From the NCBI RefSeq assembly GCF_019331795.1, contig NZ_JAHPZL010000007.1:214597-278596 (forward strand): 64,000 bases of DNA, written 5' to 3'. Below, in pieces: positions 48,257-58,684 of this stretch (position 1 is its first letter; every line of letters starts with the position of its first letter). The stretch comes from Austwickia sp. TVS 96-490-7B (GTDB lineage: Bacteria > Actinomycetota > Actinomycetes > Actinomycetales > Dermatophilaceae). The notes beneath the pieces are model-generated. The model saw only the letters and a list, made by a program, of their open reading frames with translations. It made no database searches and was not told where the DNA came from. The position numbers were made by a program, and so were the translations under genes.

Positions 48257-48651
48257 TGCCTACTGAAAGCAAGGACAACGTGATGGAAGCCACTGCGCAG
48301 GCGCGTAATGTGCGGGTCACGCCTATGAAGGCCCGTCGTGTCGTGGACCTGATCCGTGGCAAGCAGGCCGTTGAAGCGCTTGCAGTGCTGCAGTTTGCTC
48401 CGCAGTCCGCCAGCGAGCCCGTGCGGAAATGCCTCGCTTCAGCGATGGCCAACGCGCGAGTTAAGGCTGACAAGGAAAGCGTCGCTTTTGATGAGCGGTC
48501 GCTAGTTGTCACCACAGCTTTTGTGGATGAGGGGCCGACGATGAAGCGGTTCCAACCGCGAGCACAGGGACGGGCGTTCCGCATTAATAAGCGAACCTGT
48601 CACATCACCCTGGTAGTCAGCCAGCCCCAGTCCAAGGGAGGTGCCCGCTGA
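48256..48651 (+). CDS. rplV: 50S ribosomal protein L22
   Basis: The 131-residue protein has [40 protein letters not shown] and [20 protein letters not shown], the beta-hairpin that lines the exit tunnel. The ATG at 48256 overlaps the rpsS stop. An ATG at 48283, with AAGGA in front, would give [12 protein letters not shown], closer to the usual actinobacterial N-terminus, so the true start is uncertain by nine codons. Confidence 0.95.
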   Translation: MPTESKDNVMEATAQARNVRVTPMKARRVVDLIRGKQAVEALAVLQFAPQSASEPVRKCLASAMANARVKADKESVAFDERSLVVTTAFVDEGPTMKRFQPRAQGRAFRINKRTCHITLVVSQPQSKGGAR

Positions 48652-49466
48652 TGGGCCAGAAGGTTAGCCCCCACGGTTTCCGTCTGGGTATCACCACGGA
48701 ACACAAGAGCCGCTGGTTCGCAGACAGCACCAAGAGCGGTCAGCGTTACCGGGACTACGTCAAAGAAGATGTGGCTATTCGCAAGCTCATGTCCACTGGG
48801 ATGGAGCGTGCAGGTATTAGCCGCGTTGAAATTGAACGCACCCGTGACCGCGTTCGTGTGGATATTCACACAGCACGTCCGGGCATCGTCATCGGACGTC
48901 GCGGCGCTGAAGCTGATCGCATTCGCGGTGAACTCGAAAAGCTCACCGGTAAGCAGGTGCAGCTCAACATCCTCGAGGTGAAGAACCCCGAGATGGACGC
49001 TCAGCTCGTGGCCCAGGGCATTGCTGAGCAGCTATCTGCTCGTGTCTCATTCCGCCGCGCCATGCGTAAGGGGATGCAGTCCTCGTTGCGCGCTGGGGCC
49101 AAGGGCATTCGGGTGCAGTGCTCTGGACGTCTGGGCGGAGCTGAAATGAGCCGGTCTGAGTTCTATCGTGAGGGACGGGTTCCGCTCCACACCCTGCGAG
49201 CTCAGATTGACTACGGCTTCTATGAGGCCAAGACGACCTTTGGACGTATCGGCGTCAAGGTTTGGATCTACAAGGGCGACATGACCGCCAAAGAACTGGC
49301 GGCTCAACAGGCTGCAGCGCCGAGCCGGCCCTCCCGTGGTGCAAGGAGCGATCGGCCCTCCCGCGGACGTCGTGGGTCTGACCGTGGCAGCCGCACTCCC
49401 GCAGCTGTTGAGGAAACCGCTGCAGCCGAGGCGCCCGCGACTGTCAGTGAGGGAGCTGAATCCTGA
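48651..49466 (+). CDS. rpsC: 30S ribosomal protein S3
   Basis: The 271-residue protein has [20 protein letters not shown], the KH domain with [20 protein letters not shown], and [20 protein letters not shown] in the C-terminal domain. A Ser/Arg/Ala-rich tail of about 50 residues follows, as in other Actinobacteria. It lines the mRNA entry tunnel. Its start overlaps the rplV stop. Confidence 0.97.
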   Translation: MGQKVSPHGFRLGITTEHKSRWFADSTKSGQRYRDYVKEDVAIRKLMSTGMERAGISRVEIERTRDRVRVDIHTARPGIVIGRRGAEADRIRGELEKLTGKQVQLNILEVKNPEMDAQLVAQGIAEQLSARVSFRRAMRKGMQSSLRAGAKGIRVQCSGRLGGAEMSRSEFYREGRVPLHTLRAQIDYGFYEAKTTFGRIGVKVWIYKGDMTAKELAAQQAAAPSRPSRGARSDRPSRGRRGSDRGSRTPAAVEETAAAEAPATVSEGAES

Positions 49467-49885
49467 TGTTGATTCCCCGTCGAGTCAAACACCGTAAGCA
49501 GCACCACCCCGACCGCCATGGAAAGGCAAAGGGTGGTACCACTGTTGCGTTCGGTGACTTTGGGATCCAGGCTTTGGAGCCTGCTTACGTGACTAACCGG
49601 CAGATTGAGTCGGCACGTATTGCTATGACCCGTTACATCAAACGTGGCGGTAAGGTCTGGATCAACATCTACCCAGACCGTCCCTTGACCAAGAAGCCTG
49701 CTGAAACCCGCATGGGTTCAGGTAAGGGTTCACCTGAATGGTGGATCGCAAATGTCAAGCCCGGGCGCGTCATGTTTGAGCTTTCCGGTGTGTCCGAGGA
49801 GGTGGCGCGCGAGGCTATGCGTCTTGCGATGCACAAGCTTCCGATGAAGTGCCGCTTCGTTCGGCGTGAGGGTGGTGACATCTGA
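49466..49885 (+). CDS. rplP: 50S ribosomal protein L16
   Basis: The 139-residue protein has [40 protein letters not shown], the [20 protein letters not shown] loop and a C-terminus of [16 protein letters not shown]. It contacts A-site tRNA near the peptidyl transferase centre. One-base overlaps join it to rpsC and rpmC. Confidence 0.97.
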   Translation: MLIPRRVKHRKQHHPDRHGKAKGGTTVAFGDFGIQALEPAYVTNRQIESARIAMTRYIKRGGKVWINIYPDRPLTKKPAETRMGSGKGSPEWWIANVKPGRVMFELSGVSEEVAREAMRLAMHKLPMKCRFVRREGGDI

Positions 49886-50112
49886 TGGCGATCGGTTCCA
49901 AGGACCTGGCAGCTGAAGCGCTGCGTGAACTGTCGGAAGACAAACTCGTCGATGAGCTTCGCAAAGCGAAGGAAGAACTCTTCAACCTTCGTTTTCAGTC
50001 GGCCACCGGGCAGCTGGAGAACCATGGACGTTTGCGGGCTGTTCGTCGGGACATCGCGCGCATTTACACGATCATGCGAGAGCGCGAGCTGAACATCGGA
50101 GGCGCGAAGTAA
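49885..50112 (+). CDS. rpmC: 50S ribosomal protein L29
   Basis: The 75-residue helical protein has [40 protein letters not shown] and [18 protein letters not shown]. It sits beside L23 at the tunnel exit. Overlapping starts and stops couple it to rplP and rpsQ. Confidence 0.96.
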   Translation: MAIGSKDLAAEALRELSEDKLVDELRKAKEELFNLRFQSATGQLENHGRLRAVRRDIARIYTIMRERELNIGGAK

Positions 50113-50399
50113 TGGCGGACAACACGCAGACTGAAGGTTCTGTCACTGAGCGGAACTCCCGAAAGACTGCCCAGGGCTACGTCGTCAGCGACAAGATGGA
50201 CAAGACCGTTGTGGTCGAAGTCGAGGACCGCGTCAAGCATGCTCTCTACGGAAAAGTTATGCGGCGGACCAACAAGCTCAAGGCTCACGACGAGCAAAAC
50301 GAGTGCGGCGTCGGTGACCGAGTTCTTCTCATGGAGACTCGACCACTGTCCGCTAGTAAGCGTTGGCGCGTCGTTGAAATTCTTGAGCGCGCTAAGTAA
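50112..50399 (+). CDS. rpsQ: 30S ribosomal protein S17
   Basis: The 95-residue OB-fold protein has [40 protein letters not shown] and [18 protein letters not shown]. It is a primary 16S rRNA binder. A 118-bp gap without a clear promoter separates it from rplN and marks the S10/spc boundary. Confidence 0.97.
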   Translation: MADNTQTEGSVTERNSRKTAQGYVVSDKMDKTVVVEVEDRVKHALYGKVMRRTNKLKAHDEQNECGVGDRVLLMETRPLSASKRWRVVEILERAK

Positions 50400-50517
50400 G
50401 CCTTCTGCGAGCAGGTGCTGAGCAACAGTACCTGTATCGCGAAACCCCAAGATCCGTTCCGCAAGGCTCGCCCGTTAATCAATACGGAGAGAACCAGCGC
50501 GACGACAGGAGTGAGAA

Positions 50518-50886
50518 GTGATTCAGCAGGAGTCGCGACTGCGTGTCGCCGACAACACGGGTGCCAAGGAGATTTTGTGCATCCGTGTCCTCGGCGGCTC
50601 GGGTCGACGGTACGCCGGTGTGGGCGATGTCATCGTCGCAACTGTCAAGGACGCCATTCCCGGTGGAAATGTCAAAAAAGGGGATGTCGTCAAAGCGGTT
50701 GTCGTCCGCACCAAGAAGGAGCGGCGCCGTCCCGACGGTTCGTACATCAAGTTCGATGAGAACGCGGCTGTCATATTGAAAAACGATGGTGACCCGCGTG
50801 GCACTCGTATCTTTGGCCCCGTGGGGCGTGAGTTGCGAGAGAAGAAGTTCATGAAGATCATCTCGCTAGCTCCGGAGGTGCTCTGA
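50518..50886 (+). CDS. rplN: 50S ribosomal protein L14
   Basis: The 122-residue protein from GTG 50518 (ACAGGAG upstream) has [40 protein letters not shown] and [20 protein letters not shown]. It forms intersubunit bridges with 16S rRNA and binds the silencing factor RsfS. It is the first gene of the spc operon. Confidence 0.97.
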   Translation: MIQQESRLRVADNTGAKEILCIRVLGGSGRRYAGVGDVIVATVKDAIPGGNVKKGDVVKAVVVRTKKERRRPDGSYIKFDENAAVILKNDGDPRGTRIFGPVGRELREKKFMKIISLAPEVL

Positions 50887-50889
50887 GAC

Positions 50890-51255
50890 ATGGCGAAAAT
50901 GAAGATCAAGAAAGGTGACCTCGTGCAGGTCATCACAGGCCGTAAGCAGGACAAGGGCGGTGACCGCGGTAAGCAGGGCAAGGTCATCGAGGTCTACCCT
51001 GAGACCAACCGTGTTCTGGTTGAGGGCATCAATCGAGTGACGAAGCACACCAAAGCTGGAGCAACAGCACGCGGCTCCCGCACCGGCGGACTCGTTCACA
51101 CTGAGGCCCCTATTCACGTGAGCAATGTTGCGATCGTCGACCCTGAGACGAAGAAACCAACCCGAATCCGGACTCGTTTGGAGACGGTGACTCGCGAGGG
51201 CCGGGAGAAGACGGCTCGTATCCGTGTGTCTGTGCGCTCGGGGAAGGACCTCTGA
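50890..51255 (+). CDS. rplX: 50S ribosomal protein L24
   Basis: The 121-residue protein has a KOW motif in [20 protein letters not shown] and [20 protein letters not shown], then [20 protein letters not shown]. It starts 50S assembly. It is tightly packed between rplN (3-bp gap) and rplE (one-base overlap). Confidence 0.96.
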   Translation: MAKMKIKKGDLVQVITGRKQDKGGDRGKQGKVIEVYPETNRVLVEGINRVTKHTKAGATARGSRTGGLVHTEAPIHVSNVAIVDPETKKPTRIRTRLETVTREGREKTARIRVSVRSGKDL

Positions 51256-51827
51256 TGACTGAGAACACCGTCTCTGAAACGCCCGTTGCGCGCCTGAAGG
51301 TTCGGTATCGCGAAGAGATTCGCCCTGCTCTCCAGAGCGAGTTCTCTTATTCAAACGTGATGCAGGTTCCCGGCGTGACTAAGGTCATCGTCAACATGGG
51401 TGTCGGAGAGGCTGCACGTGACAGCAAGCTGATCGAGGGAGCTATCCGAGATCTGACTGCGATTACGGGACAGAAGCCGCTTGTCACTAAAGCCCGCAAG
51501 TCAATTGCGCAGTTCAAACTGCGTGAGGGTATGCCAATTGGCTGCCACGCAACATTGCGAGGCGACCGTATGTGGGAATTTCTCGACCGTCTTGTGACAG
51601 TTGCTCTTCCACGTATCCGTGACTTCCGCGGACTTTCACCGAAGCAGTTTGACGGACGCGGAAACTACACCTTCGGCCTGAACGAGCAGTCGATGTTCTA
51701 TGAAATCGATCAGGACCGCATCGACCGTGTCCGAGGCATGGACATCACCGTGGTGACTACAGCGGTGACCGATGACGAGGGCCGCGCGCTCCTGCGCCAC
51801 CTCGGCTTCCCGTTCAAGGAGAACTGA
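51255..51827 (+). CDS. rplE: 50S ribosomal protein L5
   Basis: The 190-residue protein has [60 protein letters not shown] and [17 protein letters not shown] [15 protein letters not shown]. It binds 5S rRNA in the central protuberance. It starts one base inside rplX and is followed by rpsN after 2 bp. Confidence 0.97.
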   Translation: MTENTVSETPVARLKVRYREEIRPALQSEFSYSNVMQVPGVTKVIVNMGVGEAARDSKLIEGAIRDLTAITGQKPLVTKARKSIAQFKLREGMPIGCHATLRGDRMWEFLDRLVTVALPRIRDFRGLSPKQFDGRGNYTFGLNEQSMFYEIDQDRIDRVRGMDITVVTTAVTDDEGRALLRHLGFPFKEN

Positions 51828-51829
51828 TC

Positions 51830-52015
51830 GTGGCTAAGACTGCGCTGATCAACAAGGCAAACGCAAAGCCGAAGTTCAAAGTGCGTGCTTACACGCGCTG
51901 CCAGAAATGCGGGCGCCCCCACTCGGTGTATCGCAAGTTTGGTCTTTGCCGGGTGTGTCTTCGTGAAATGGCACACCGTGGTGAATTGCCCGGCGTCACC
52001 AAGAGCAGCTGGTAA
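51830..52015 (+). CDS. rpsN: 30S ribosomal protein S14, zinc-binding type
   Basis: The 61-residue protein is the short (type Z) S14. It has four cysteines in [20 protein letters not shown], then [18 protein letters not shown]. The GTG start lies 2 bp after rplE. A zinc-free longer S14 may exist elsewhere in the genome, as in many Actinobacteria. Confidence 0.96.
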   Translation: MAKTALINKANAKPKFKVRAYTRCQKCGRPHSVYRKFGLCRVCLREMAHRGELPGVTKSSW

Positions 52016-52104
52016 TAAACGACATCAAGCTTCTACACCGTAGGTCGGCCCATCAATCAAGGTGGAATAGCTGAAACCCCGGTGAGGAAGGGCGGAGAAG
52101 CCCA

Positions 52105-52503
52105 ATGACCATGACAGACCCGATTGCGGACATGCTGACCCGTGTGCGGAACGCCAACTCGGCGCACCACGACACTGTCTCCATGCCGTTCTCGAAGTTG
52201 AAGTCCAACATCGCAAACATCCTTGTCAAAGAGGGTTACATTGCGGCTTGGCGTGTGGAAGATGCCAGCGTCGGACAGACGCTCATCATCGACCTGAAGT
52301 ACGGTCCGAACCGCGAGCGATCCATTGCTGGTGTGCGCCGTGTGAGTAAGCCGGGACTTCGTGTTTATGCGAAGTCCACCAACCTGCCCAAGGTTTTGGG
52401 CGGTCTTGGTGTGGCGATCATCTCCACGTCGTCGGGACTGTTGACCGATAAGCAGGCAGCGGCAAAGGGCGTGGGCGGGGAAGTCCTCGCCTACGTCTGG
52501 TGA
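52105..52503 (+). CDS. rpsH: 30S ribosomal protein S8
   Basis: The 132-residue protein has [20 protein letters not shown], the [20 protein letters not shown] segment and [17 protein letters not shown]. It binds the central 16S domain, and its E. coli counterpart represses the spc operon. ATG 52105 has GGAG 7 nt upstream; ATG 52111 is an alternative. Confidence 0.97.
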   Translation: MTMTDPIADMLTRVRNANSAHHDTVSMPFSKLKSNIANILVKEGYIAAWRVEDASVGQTLIIDLKYGPNRERSIAGVRRVSKPGLRVYAKSTNLPKVLGGLGVAIISTSSGLLTDKQAAAKGVGGEVLAYVW

Positions 52504-52525
52504 CGGAAAGCAAGGAGGAGGACAC

Positions 52526-53065
52526 ATGTCCCGAATCGGACGACTTCCCGTCTCCGTTCCCTCTGGTGTCGATGTAAGCATCGAAGGCCAGTCTGTTCGG
52601 GTGAAGGGCCCCAAGGGCGAACTTGCCTTTGAAGTCAAGGAGCCCATCACTGTTGAGCGTGGTGAGGATGGGGCTATTCAGGTCTCACGTCCTGACGATG
52701 AGCGAATGTCACGCTCATTGCACGGTCTGACCCGCACCCTTATCAGTAACATGATCGTGGGCGTGACGGCTGGATACGAAAAGAAGCTCGAGATCCAGGG
52801 GACTGGTTATCGAGTAGTTCCCAAAGGTGCAAACCTTGAGTTCTCGCTCGGATACAGCCACACCATCGTCGTGGAACCACCGAGCGGTATCACTTTTGCT
52901 GTCGAAGGACCTACGAAGTTCAGCGTGTCAGGCATCGACAAGCAGCTCGTCGGGGAGACCGCAGCAAACATTCGCAAGCTGCGTAAGCCTGATCCGTATA
53001 AGGGCAAGGGCGTGCGTTACGCCGGCGAGGTTATCCGGCGCAAGGTCGGAAAGGCTGGTAAGTAA
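52526..53065 (+). CDS. rplF: 50S ribosomal protein L6
   Basis: The 179-residue protein has [40 protein letters not shown] and [20 protein letters not shown], ending in the conserved [20 protein letters not shown]. It lies near the sarcin-ricin loop. AAGGAGGAGGAC precedes the ATG. Confidence 0.97.
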   Translation: MSRIGRLPVSVPSGVDVSIEGQSVRVKGPKGELAFEVKEPITVERGEDGAIQVSRPDDERMSRSLHGLTRTLISNMIVGVTAGYEKKLEIQGTGYRVVPKGANLEFSLGYSHTIVVEPPSGITFAVEGPTKFSVSGIDKQLVGETAANIRKLRKPDPYKGKGVRYAGEVIRRKVGKAGK

Positions 53066-53068
53066 CAG

Positions 53069-53443
53069 ATGGCGATGATCATCAAGCGTGGAAAAAGCAA
53101 AGCCGCTGCTCGTAGCCGTCGTCACCTCCGAATCCGCAAGAAGATCTCTGGGACGCCGTCACAGCCTCGGTTGGTTGTGACGCGTTCGTCACGACACGTC
53201 TTCGTGCAGATCGTGGATGACGTAGCAGGTAAGACTCTGGCCTGCGCATCCACGATGGAGAAGGACTTACGGGTTTTTGACGGTGATAAGACCGCAAAGG
53301 CTCGTAAAGTTGGCGAGCTTATTGCAGACCGTGCTAAGAAAGCCGGTATTTCCTCGGTGGTCTTCGACCGGGGTGGCAACAAATACCACGGCCGGATCGC
53401 GGCGATTGCAGATGGTGCTCGTGAAGGCGGGCTGATTCTGTGA
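53069..53443 (+). CDS. rplR: 50S ribosomal protein L18
   Basis: The 124-residue protein has [40 protein letters not shown] and [20 protein letters not shown]. It binds 5S rRNA with L5. The start is 3 bp after rplF. Confidence 0.97.
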   Translation: MAMIIKRGKSKAAARSRRHLRIRKKISGTPSQPRLVVTRSSRHVFVQIVDDVAGKTLACASTMEKDLRVFDGDKTAKARKVGELIADRAKKAGISSVVFDRGGNKYHGRIAAIADGAREGGLIL

Positions 53444-53483
53444 TGATTGCCTGGACCCCGAACAACGAGAAGAGGAACGACTG

Positions 53484-54137
53484 ATGGCTGGACCACAGCG
53501 CCGAGGCAGTGGCGCGGGTGCTGCCGGTGGCTCCGACCGCGCCGGTGGCGACCGCAACGAGCGGGGCGATCGTCGCGGTCGCGACCGCGACAACCGTCGT
53601 GGTGCGCAGGACGACTCGCGGAACCAGTTCGTTGAGCGCGTTGTCACAATCAACCGTGTTTCCAAGGTTGTCAAAGGTGGACGCCGCTTCAGCTTCACTG
53701 CGTTGGTAGTCGTCGGAGATGGTGACGGCACCGTTGGAGTTGGCTACGGGAAGGCAAAGGAAGTTCCCGCCGCCATTGCCAAGGGTGTTGAAGAGGCGAA
53801 GAAGTCATTCTTCAGGGTTCCCCGCATCCAGGGGACTATCCCTCACCCCATCCAGGGTGAAGCTGCTGCTGGCGTCGTGTTGTTGCGCCCTGCCGCTCCT
53901 GGTACAGGTGTGATCGCAGGTGGGCCGGTCCGTGCGGTGCTTGAATGCGCTGGTATACACGACGTGCTTTCCAAGTCGCTGGGATCCGACAACGCCATCA
54001 ACATTGTCCACGCCACTGTGGATGCGTTAAAGCGTCTTGAACGGCCTGAAAGTGTAGCAGCGCGCCGCGGTCTGCCTCTTGAAGAGGTCGCGCCGGCTTC
54101 ATTGCTTCGCGCCCGCGCCGCTGGGGCAGGTGCATGA
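53484..54137 (+). CDS. rpsE: 30S ribosomal protein S5
   Basis: The 217-residue protein has an Arg/Gly/Asp-rich N-terminal extension of about 45 residues. The double-stranded RNA-binding domain ([20 protein letters not shown]) and [20 protein letters not shown] follow. It guards decoding accuracy. The extension resembles those of other Actinobacteria. Confidence 0.96.
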   Translation: MAGPQRRGSGAGAAGGSDRAGGDRNERGDRRGRDRDNRRGAQDDSRNQFVERVVTINRVSKVVKGGRRFSFTALVVVGDGDGTVGVGYGKAKEVPAAIAKGVEEAKKSFFRVPRIQGTIPHPIQGEAAAGVVLLRPAAPGTGVIAGGPVRAVLECAGIHDVLSKSLGSDNAINIVHATVDALKRLERPESVAARRGLPLEEVAPASLLRARAAGAGA

Positions 54138-54319
54138 TGGCTCGGCTCAAGGTAACCCAGATCCGATCTGAGATCGGCGGTAAGCAGAACCAGCGTGAGA
54201 CGCTTCGGTCACTGGGCCTGAAAAGGATCGGCGATTGCGTCGTCAAGGAGGACCGCCCCGAAATTCGAGGCATGGTTCGCACGGTGACCCATCTGGTGAC
54301 CGTCGAGGAGGTGGAGTGA
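54137..54319 (+). CDS. rpmD: 50S ribosomal protein L30
   Basis: The 60-residue protein has [20 protein letters not shown] and [20 protein letters not shown], ending [13 protein letters not shown] 54137 is chosen for its spacing from AGG and the family N-terminus; ATG 54134 directly before it is possible. It overlaps the rpsE stop. Confidence 0.95.
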   Translation: MARLKVTQIRSEIGGKQNQRETLRSLGLKRIGDCVVKEDRPEIRGMVRTVTHLVTVEEVE

Positions 54320-54321
54320 TC

Positions 54322-54804
54322 ATGGCCAAGAAGGACACTGCTGCTGCGGAGGCTCCGCAGGGACACGCCCTCAAGGTGCATCACCTGCGTCCCGCTCCAG
54401 GTGCCAAAACTGCTAAGACTCGGGTCGGCCGCGGTGAGGGCAGCAAGGGTAAAACTGCTGGCCGAGGCACAAAGGGAACGAAAGCCCGCTACCAGGTACC
54501 GGAGCGCTTTGAAGGCGGACAGATGCCGCTGCACATGCGGCTTCCGAAACTCCGGGGTTTCAAGAACCCATTCCGCACCGAATACCAGGTTGTCAACCTC
54601 GACCGCATCACCATGCTCTACCCCGATGGCGGTGAGGTCACAGCTGAGGATCTGGCAGCTAAGGGCGCCGTTCGGCCGGGTCACCTTGTGAAGGTGCTGG
54701 GCGATGGAGAGTTGTCCGTTAAGGTGAACATCTCGGCGCACAAGTTCTCGGCATCTGCCAAGAGCAAGATCGAAGCTGCAGGTGGTAGCGTTACCGAGCT
54801 CTGA
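54322..54804 (+). CDS. rplO: 50S ribosomal protein L15
   Basis: The 160-residue protein has [40 protein letters not shown] and [23 protein letters not shown] 54322 lies 2 bp after rpmD with GGAG upstream. The longer upstream frame lies in rpmD and is not family-like. A strong hairpin follows, cutting the spc operon before secY. Confidence 0.96.
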   Translation: MAKKDTAAAEAPQGHALKVHHLRPAPGAKTAKTRVGRGEGSKGKTAGRGTKGTKARYQVPERFEGGQMPLHMRLPKLRGFKNPFRTEYQVVNLDRITMLYPDGGEVTAEDLAAKGAVRPGHLVKVLGDGELSVKVNISAHKFSASAKSKIEAAGGSVTEL

Positions 54805-54828
54805 ACTCGGCCATGCCCATCGCAACCC

Positions 54829-54869
54829 ATAACACCCCGGCGCCGGGCCAACCGGCGCCGGGGTGTTAT
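54829..54869 (+). terminator. Hairpin terminator between rplO and secY
   Basis: 18-bp perfect arms, ATAACACCCCGGCGCCGG with its complement, close a 5-nt loop (GCCAA). There is no T tract. It implies that secY-adk-map has its own promoter or partial read-through. Confidence 0.8.
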
Positions 54870-54936
54870 CGTCCCCAGAGTTGTTCGACACATCCGGCCA
54901 CGTCATCGCCGAAAGGTATGACAATCAGGAGGATTC

Positions 54937-56247
54937 GTGCTCACGGCCTTCGTCCGAGCGTTTCGTACTCCGGACTTGCGCAAGAAGCTCCTCTTCACCA
55001 TCTTTGTCATGGCTATTTTTCGCTTAGGGTCTTTTGTTCCGACTCCTGGCGTCAGCTATGTCGAGGTGCAGAAGTGCCAAGCTGCTGGCCAAGGTTCACG
55101 CCAGCTTTTGGGCTTGGCTGACCTCTTCAGTGGTGGAGCATTGCTCCAATTATCAATTTTCGCGCTAGGAATCATGCCGTATATTACGGCGAGTATTATC
55201 ATTCAACTGCTTACTGTGGTGATTCCGCGCTTTGAAACTCTAAAACAAGAAGGCCAATCAGGTCAGACGAAACTGACGCAATACACGCGGTACTTAACGA
55301 TCGCCCTAGCGATTCTCCAGTCATCGACGTTCGTCACTTTCGCACACAATCCCCAGTCGCTGTTCGGCGCATCATGCACCAACATCCTTGCAGACACTAG
55401 TTGGTGGACTCCGGTGATCATGGTCCTCACTATGACAGCGGGAACCGGACTCATTATGTGGATGGGTGAACTGATCACCGAAAAAGGCGTCGGCAATGGG
55501 ATGTCGTTGTTGATTTTCACGTCTATTGCAGCTCGCTTCCCCGGTTCGCTGTGGTCGATTCATCAACGTGACGGGCGCTGGGACACCTTCCTCCTTGTCA
55601 TTGCTGTGGGTCTGCTTATTATTGCGGCAGTTGTTTTTGTAGAGCAGTGTCAGCGTCGAATTCCAGTCACATATGCAAAGCGCATGGTTGGCCGTCGAAT
55701 GTACGGTGGGACCACCACCTATATTCCGCTAAAAGTTAACCAGGCAGGCGTGATCCCTGTGATCTTTGCTTCCTCGTTACTTGCCATTCCAGGTCTGATC
55801 GTACAGTTCCAGCAGAGCAACCCCCAGCGTGCCGAATGGATTAACTGGATGGCTGCAAACGTGGTCCCCCAGCGAAGCCCAATTCACGTTGCTACCTACA
55901 CCTTGCTGATTATTTTCTTTACTTTCTTCTACGTGTCTATCTCGTTCAACCCTGACGAAGTTGCAGATAACATGAAGAGGTACGGCGGTTTCATACCAGG
56001 GTATCGAGCTGGGCGTCCTACCGCTGAATACTTGAGGTATGTTCTGAATAGAATCACCGTTCCGGGTGCTATCTACCTCGCTCTGATCTCGCTGATACCC
56101 ATCGTTGCCTTCGTGATGTTGAACGCTGACTCTAACTTCCCGTTTGGAGGCACATCGCTCCTGATCATCGTCGGTGTCGGGCTAGAGACTGTGAAGCAGA
56201 TCGAGTCTCAACTGCAGCAGCGGCACTACGAAGGCTTCCTGCGGTGA
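54937..56247 (+). CDS. secY: Preprotein translocase subunit SecY
   Basis: The 436-residue protein has ten membrane segments. It starts MLTAFVRAFRTPDLRKKLLF from GTG 54937 with AGGAGG upstream. Conserved parts include IFALGIMPYITASIIIQLLT, the plug/TM2 region with FSGGALLQLSIF, and FNPDEVADNMKRYGGFIPGY. It forms the protein-conducting channel. The sequence is visibly AT-richer than the ribosomal genes upstream. Confidence 0.97.
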   Translation: MLTAFVRAFRTPDLRKKLLFTIFVMAIFRLGSFVPTPGVSYVEVQKCQAAGQGSRQLLGLADLFSGGALLQLSIFALGIMPYITASIIIQLLTVVIPRFETLKQEGQSGQTKLTQYTRYLTIALAILQSSTFVTFAHNPQSLFGASCTNILADTSWWTPVIMVLTMTAGTGLIMWMGELITEKGVGNGMSLLIFTSIAARFPGSLWSIHQRDGRWDTFLLVIAVGLLIIAAVVFVEQCQRRIPVTYAKRMVGRRMYGGTTTYIPLKVNQAGVIPVIFASSLLAIPGLIVQFQQSNPQRAEWINWMAANVVPQRSPIHVATYTLLIIFFTFFYVSISFNPDEVADNMKRYGGFIPGYRAGRPTAEYLRYVLNRITVPGAIYLALISLIPIVAFVMLNADSNFPFGGTSLLIIVGVGLETVKQIESQLQQRHYEGFLR

Positions 56248-56438
56248 GTTGACGGGGTTCTGTCCTGTTGTGCTGCATTTCAGCGCCGGGTTGCCTTCAG
56301 AGTTGACTTCTCTGGCAGGTCACCCGGCGCTCCAGCACTATCAGGGCGTATGATCCGCTTGAGAGGTGAGGTGCCAATCTCGGTTGCACCTGATCTTTAG
56401 TTCTTTGTCACCCACATGAATGGAAGGGGTTTGTCCTG

Positions 56439-57038
56439 ATGCGACTTCTGATTCTTGGTCCGCCTGGGGCGGGTAAGGGCACCCAGGCTTCACGAATCGC
56501 CGATGTGCTGGGAATCCCTGCGATTTCCACTGGAGAAATTTTTCGTAGAAACATCAAAGAGAAGACACCTCTCGGGATTCGGGTGAAAGGTATCATTGAG
56601 GCCGGGCAGTATGTCCCGGATGAAGTGACAAACGAGATAGTCTTTGATCGACTGAGTGAACCTGATGCGAAAAACGGTTACCTTCTTGACGGCTACCCTC
56701 GAACAGTCGATCAGGCGTGGGCGCTTCGAGAATTTCACTGGACTCGCGACACGGATCTCGACCATGTTTTAGAGCTTGAAGTTCCTGATCAAAAAGTCGT
56801 AGAGCGTTTGCTCAAGCGGTCAGAAATCGAGGGGCGATCAGATGATAACGAACAGGTCATCAGAGAGCGTTTAAAGATCTATCACGAGCAAACAACGCCA
56901 ATTTCATCGATGGCCAGAGATCGAGGGCTCCTTCGGTCAGTGGATGGTGAAGGAACAGTCGACCAAGTTTTTGATCGGTGTATGGCTGCGTTGCAGCAGT
57001 CTGCGAACGTTCCTCCCCGTCCGCTTCGGGTCGTATAA
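56439..57038 (+). CDS. adk: Adenylate kinase
   Basis: The 199-residue protein has the P-loop LILGPPGAGKGTQASRIADV, the AMP-binding region ISTGEIFRRNIKEKTPLGIR, and LLDGYPRTVDQAWAL. It is a short-LID enzyme: after VVERLLKRSEIEGRSDD there is no zinc-finger-like insertion, as in mycobacterial Adk. It keeps AMP, ADP and ATP in balance. It shares the AT-richer composition of secY and map. Confidence 0.96.
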   Translation: MRLLILGPPGAGKGTQASRIADVLGIPAISTGEIFRRNIKEKTPLGIRVKGIIEAGQYVPDEVTNEIVFDRLSEPDAKNGYLLDGYPRTVDQAWALREFHWTRDTDLDHVLELEVPDQKVVERLLKRSEIEGRSDDNEQVIRERLKIYHEQTTPISSMARDRGLLRSVDGEGTVDQVFDRCMAALQQSANVPPRPLRVV

Positions 57039-57043
57039 ATAAG

Positions 57044-57892
57044 ATGGGTTTCATGAAGCGTCGCCAGATAGAAACAAAAACCCCGGATCAGATTCTTAAG
57101 ATGCGGAATGCAGGTCTTGTTGTTTCCCGCGCATTATCTGTTGTCCGCGATGCGGCAATTGAAGGCACTACGACTGCGCATCTAGATGAGATCGCTGAAG
57201 GGGTGATCAGGTCTCACGGGGCAAGGCCTTCCTTTGCGGAAGTTCCTGGTTATCGGCACTCCTTATGTACAAGTGTTAATGAAGAAGTGGTGCATGGAAT
57301 TCCGGGCGGGAAGGTGCTGCAAAATGGCGATCTTCTTTCAGTTGATTGCGGCGCTGTTCTTGATGGATGGCATGGGGATTCGGCTATTAGTATGATAGTA
57401 GGTGGGCGCGAAAAGGCTTCCGATGTTGATGTCTCTCTTCTTGATGCTACGGAAGAGGCCCTATGGTGCGGAATTGCAGCTATGCGCGCTGGCAATAACC
57501 TGAATGATATTGGTGGCGCTATAGAGGACTACCTCGAAGAGATTAACATTTCATCTGGGGTTGAGTTTGGAATTATTGAAGGCTACACGGGTCATGGTAT
57601 TGGCAGGGAAATGCACATGGATCCCGACGTTTACAACTATCGTGTCAAGGGCAGAAGTGCTCGGCTGACGCCAGGAGTTGTATTGGCCATCGAGCCAATG
57701 GTGACTCTTGGGTGTGCGGAAACCGAAGTGGGTTCAGATGATTGGACAGTGTCTACTGTCGACAAGTCCAAGGCTTGCCATTGGGAACATACAGTGGCTC
57801 TGACGTCAGCTGGAGTATGGGTTCTCACCGCAGATGACGGTGGTCGCGAGAAGTTGGCGCGGTTGGGAGCTCCATATGGCGGTCTCGACTAG
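57044..57892 (+). CDS. map: Methionine aminopeptidase (type I)
   Basis: The 282-residue protein has the five metal ligands of type I MetAP: DCGAVLDGWHGDSA, TGHGIGREMHMDP, LAIEPMVTLG and the C-terminal WEHTVALT. The substrate His sits in VVHGIPGGKVL. It trims initiator Met from nascent proteins. ATG 57044 starts 5 bp after adk. ATG 57053 is possible, and a TATAAA at 57034-57039 could be an internal -10 box. Codon use is unusually AT-rich for this window. Confidence 0.94.
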   Translation: MGFMKRRQIETKTPDQILKMRNAGLVVSRALSVVRDAAIEGTTTAHLDEIAEGVIRSHGARPSFAEVPGYRHSLCTSVNEEVVHGIPGGKVLQNGDLLSVDCGAVLDGWHGDSAISMIVGGREKASDVDVSLLDATEEALWCGIAAMRAGNNLNDIGGAIEDYLEEINISSGVEFGIIEGYTGHGIGREMHMDPDVYNYRVKGRSARLTPGVVLAIEPMVTLGCAETEVGSDDWTVSTVDKSKACHWEHTVALTSAGVWVLTADDGGREKLARLGAPYGGLD

Positions 57893-58348
57893 TACAGCTG
57901 AGCCTTAGCCTGACGGGTGTGGTGGCCAAGGGCCTAGATGCGAGGGCGCTACGTCAGCGCTGGACGACTGTTTGAGTCAGCTGAGTGTTCTGCATCAGGC
58001 TGTCAGAGGAGAACTCATCACGGACTCTCGACGTTGAGAGATTCTCTGTGCCTGAGTATGAGGAAGCAGCAGACCCGAAGCGGCTGCAAGTTTCTGACTC
58101 TAGTGCTTCCGCGATTTCACCATCCTGGGCGGGTGCACTAGACTGACTTGTCGGTTCCCTATGTCTCGGAGCGCCTGACGAGTGGGTTAGGTCCCGCCAT
58201 CAGGCCTCCTCAGTGAGATCACCGGGCAGTAGGCATCGTGAGATACATGCTGCGCCACTCAGGCAGATGGGATCGATTCAGCCGGGACTTCCCGGAAGTG
58301 GCCCGCTACCACCACGGGTAGGTAGCGGCTCGACGGATAGCGGAGGAC
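57893..58348 (+). other. 456-bp intergenic region between map and infA
   Basis: Apart from the infA promoter proposed at 58116-58144, I see no gene, RNA or long repeat. Its base composition returns to that of the ribosomal genes. Confidence 0.4.
58116..58144 (+). promoter_or_regulatory. Promoter of infA-rpmJ-rpsM unit
   Basis: TTCACC (58116-58121), a 17-bp spacer and TAGACT (58139-58144) lie about 200 bp before infA. Confidence 0.5.
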
Positions 58349-58570
58349 ATGGCCAAGAAGGACGGCGTCATAGAGATCGAGGGCACGATCGTTGAAGCTC
58401 TACCGAACGCAATGTTTCGGGTCGAGCTGACCAACGGGCACAAGGTCCTCGCACACATCTCGGGCAAGATGCGACAGCATTACATCAGGATCCTTCCTGA
58501 GGACCGTGTGGTGGTGGAGTTGAGCCCGTACGACCTGTCCCGAGGTCGCATCGTCTTCCGCTACCGCTGA
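58349..58570 (+). CDS. infA: Translation initiation factor IF-1
   Basis: The 73-residue OB-fold protein has [40 protein letters not shown] and [20 protein letters not shown]. It blocks the A site during initiation. CGGAGG precedes ATG 58349. Confidence 0.97.
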   Translation: MAKKDGVIEIEGTIVEALPNAMFRVELTNGHKVLAHISGKMRQHYIRILPEDRVVVELSPYDLSRGRIVFRYR

Positions 58571-58684
58571 AGTAGTCCGATGCGACCTGGATGTACGGTC
58601 GTGTCAACAGTTCCGACCAGGCAAGGCGTAACGGCACATGAGTAATCGTGTGACGTTGCTCCTCAGATCAGAGACAGCAGGCAC

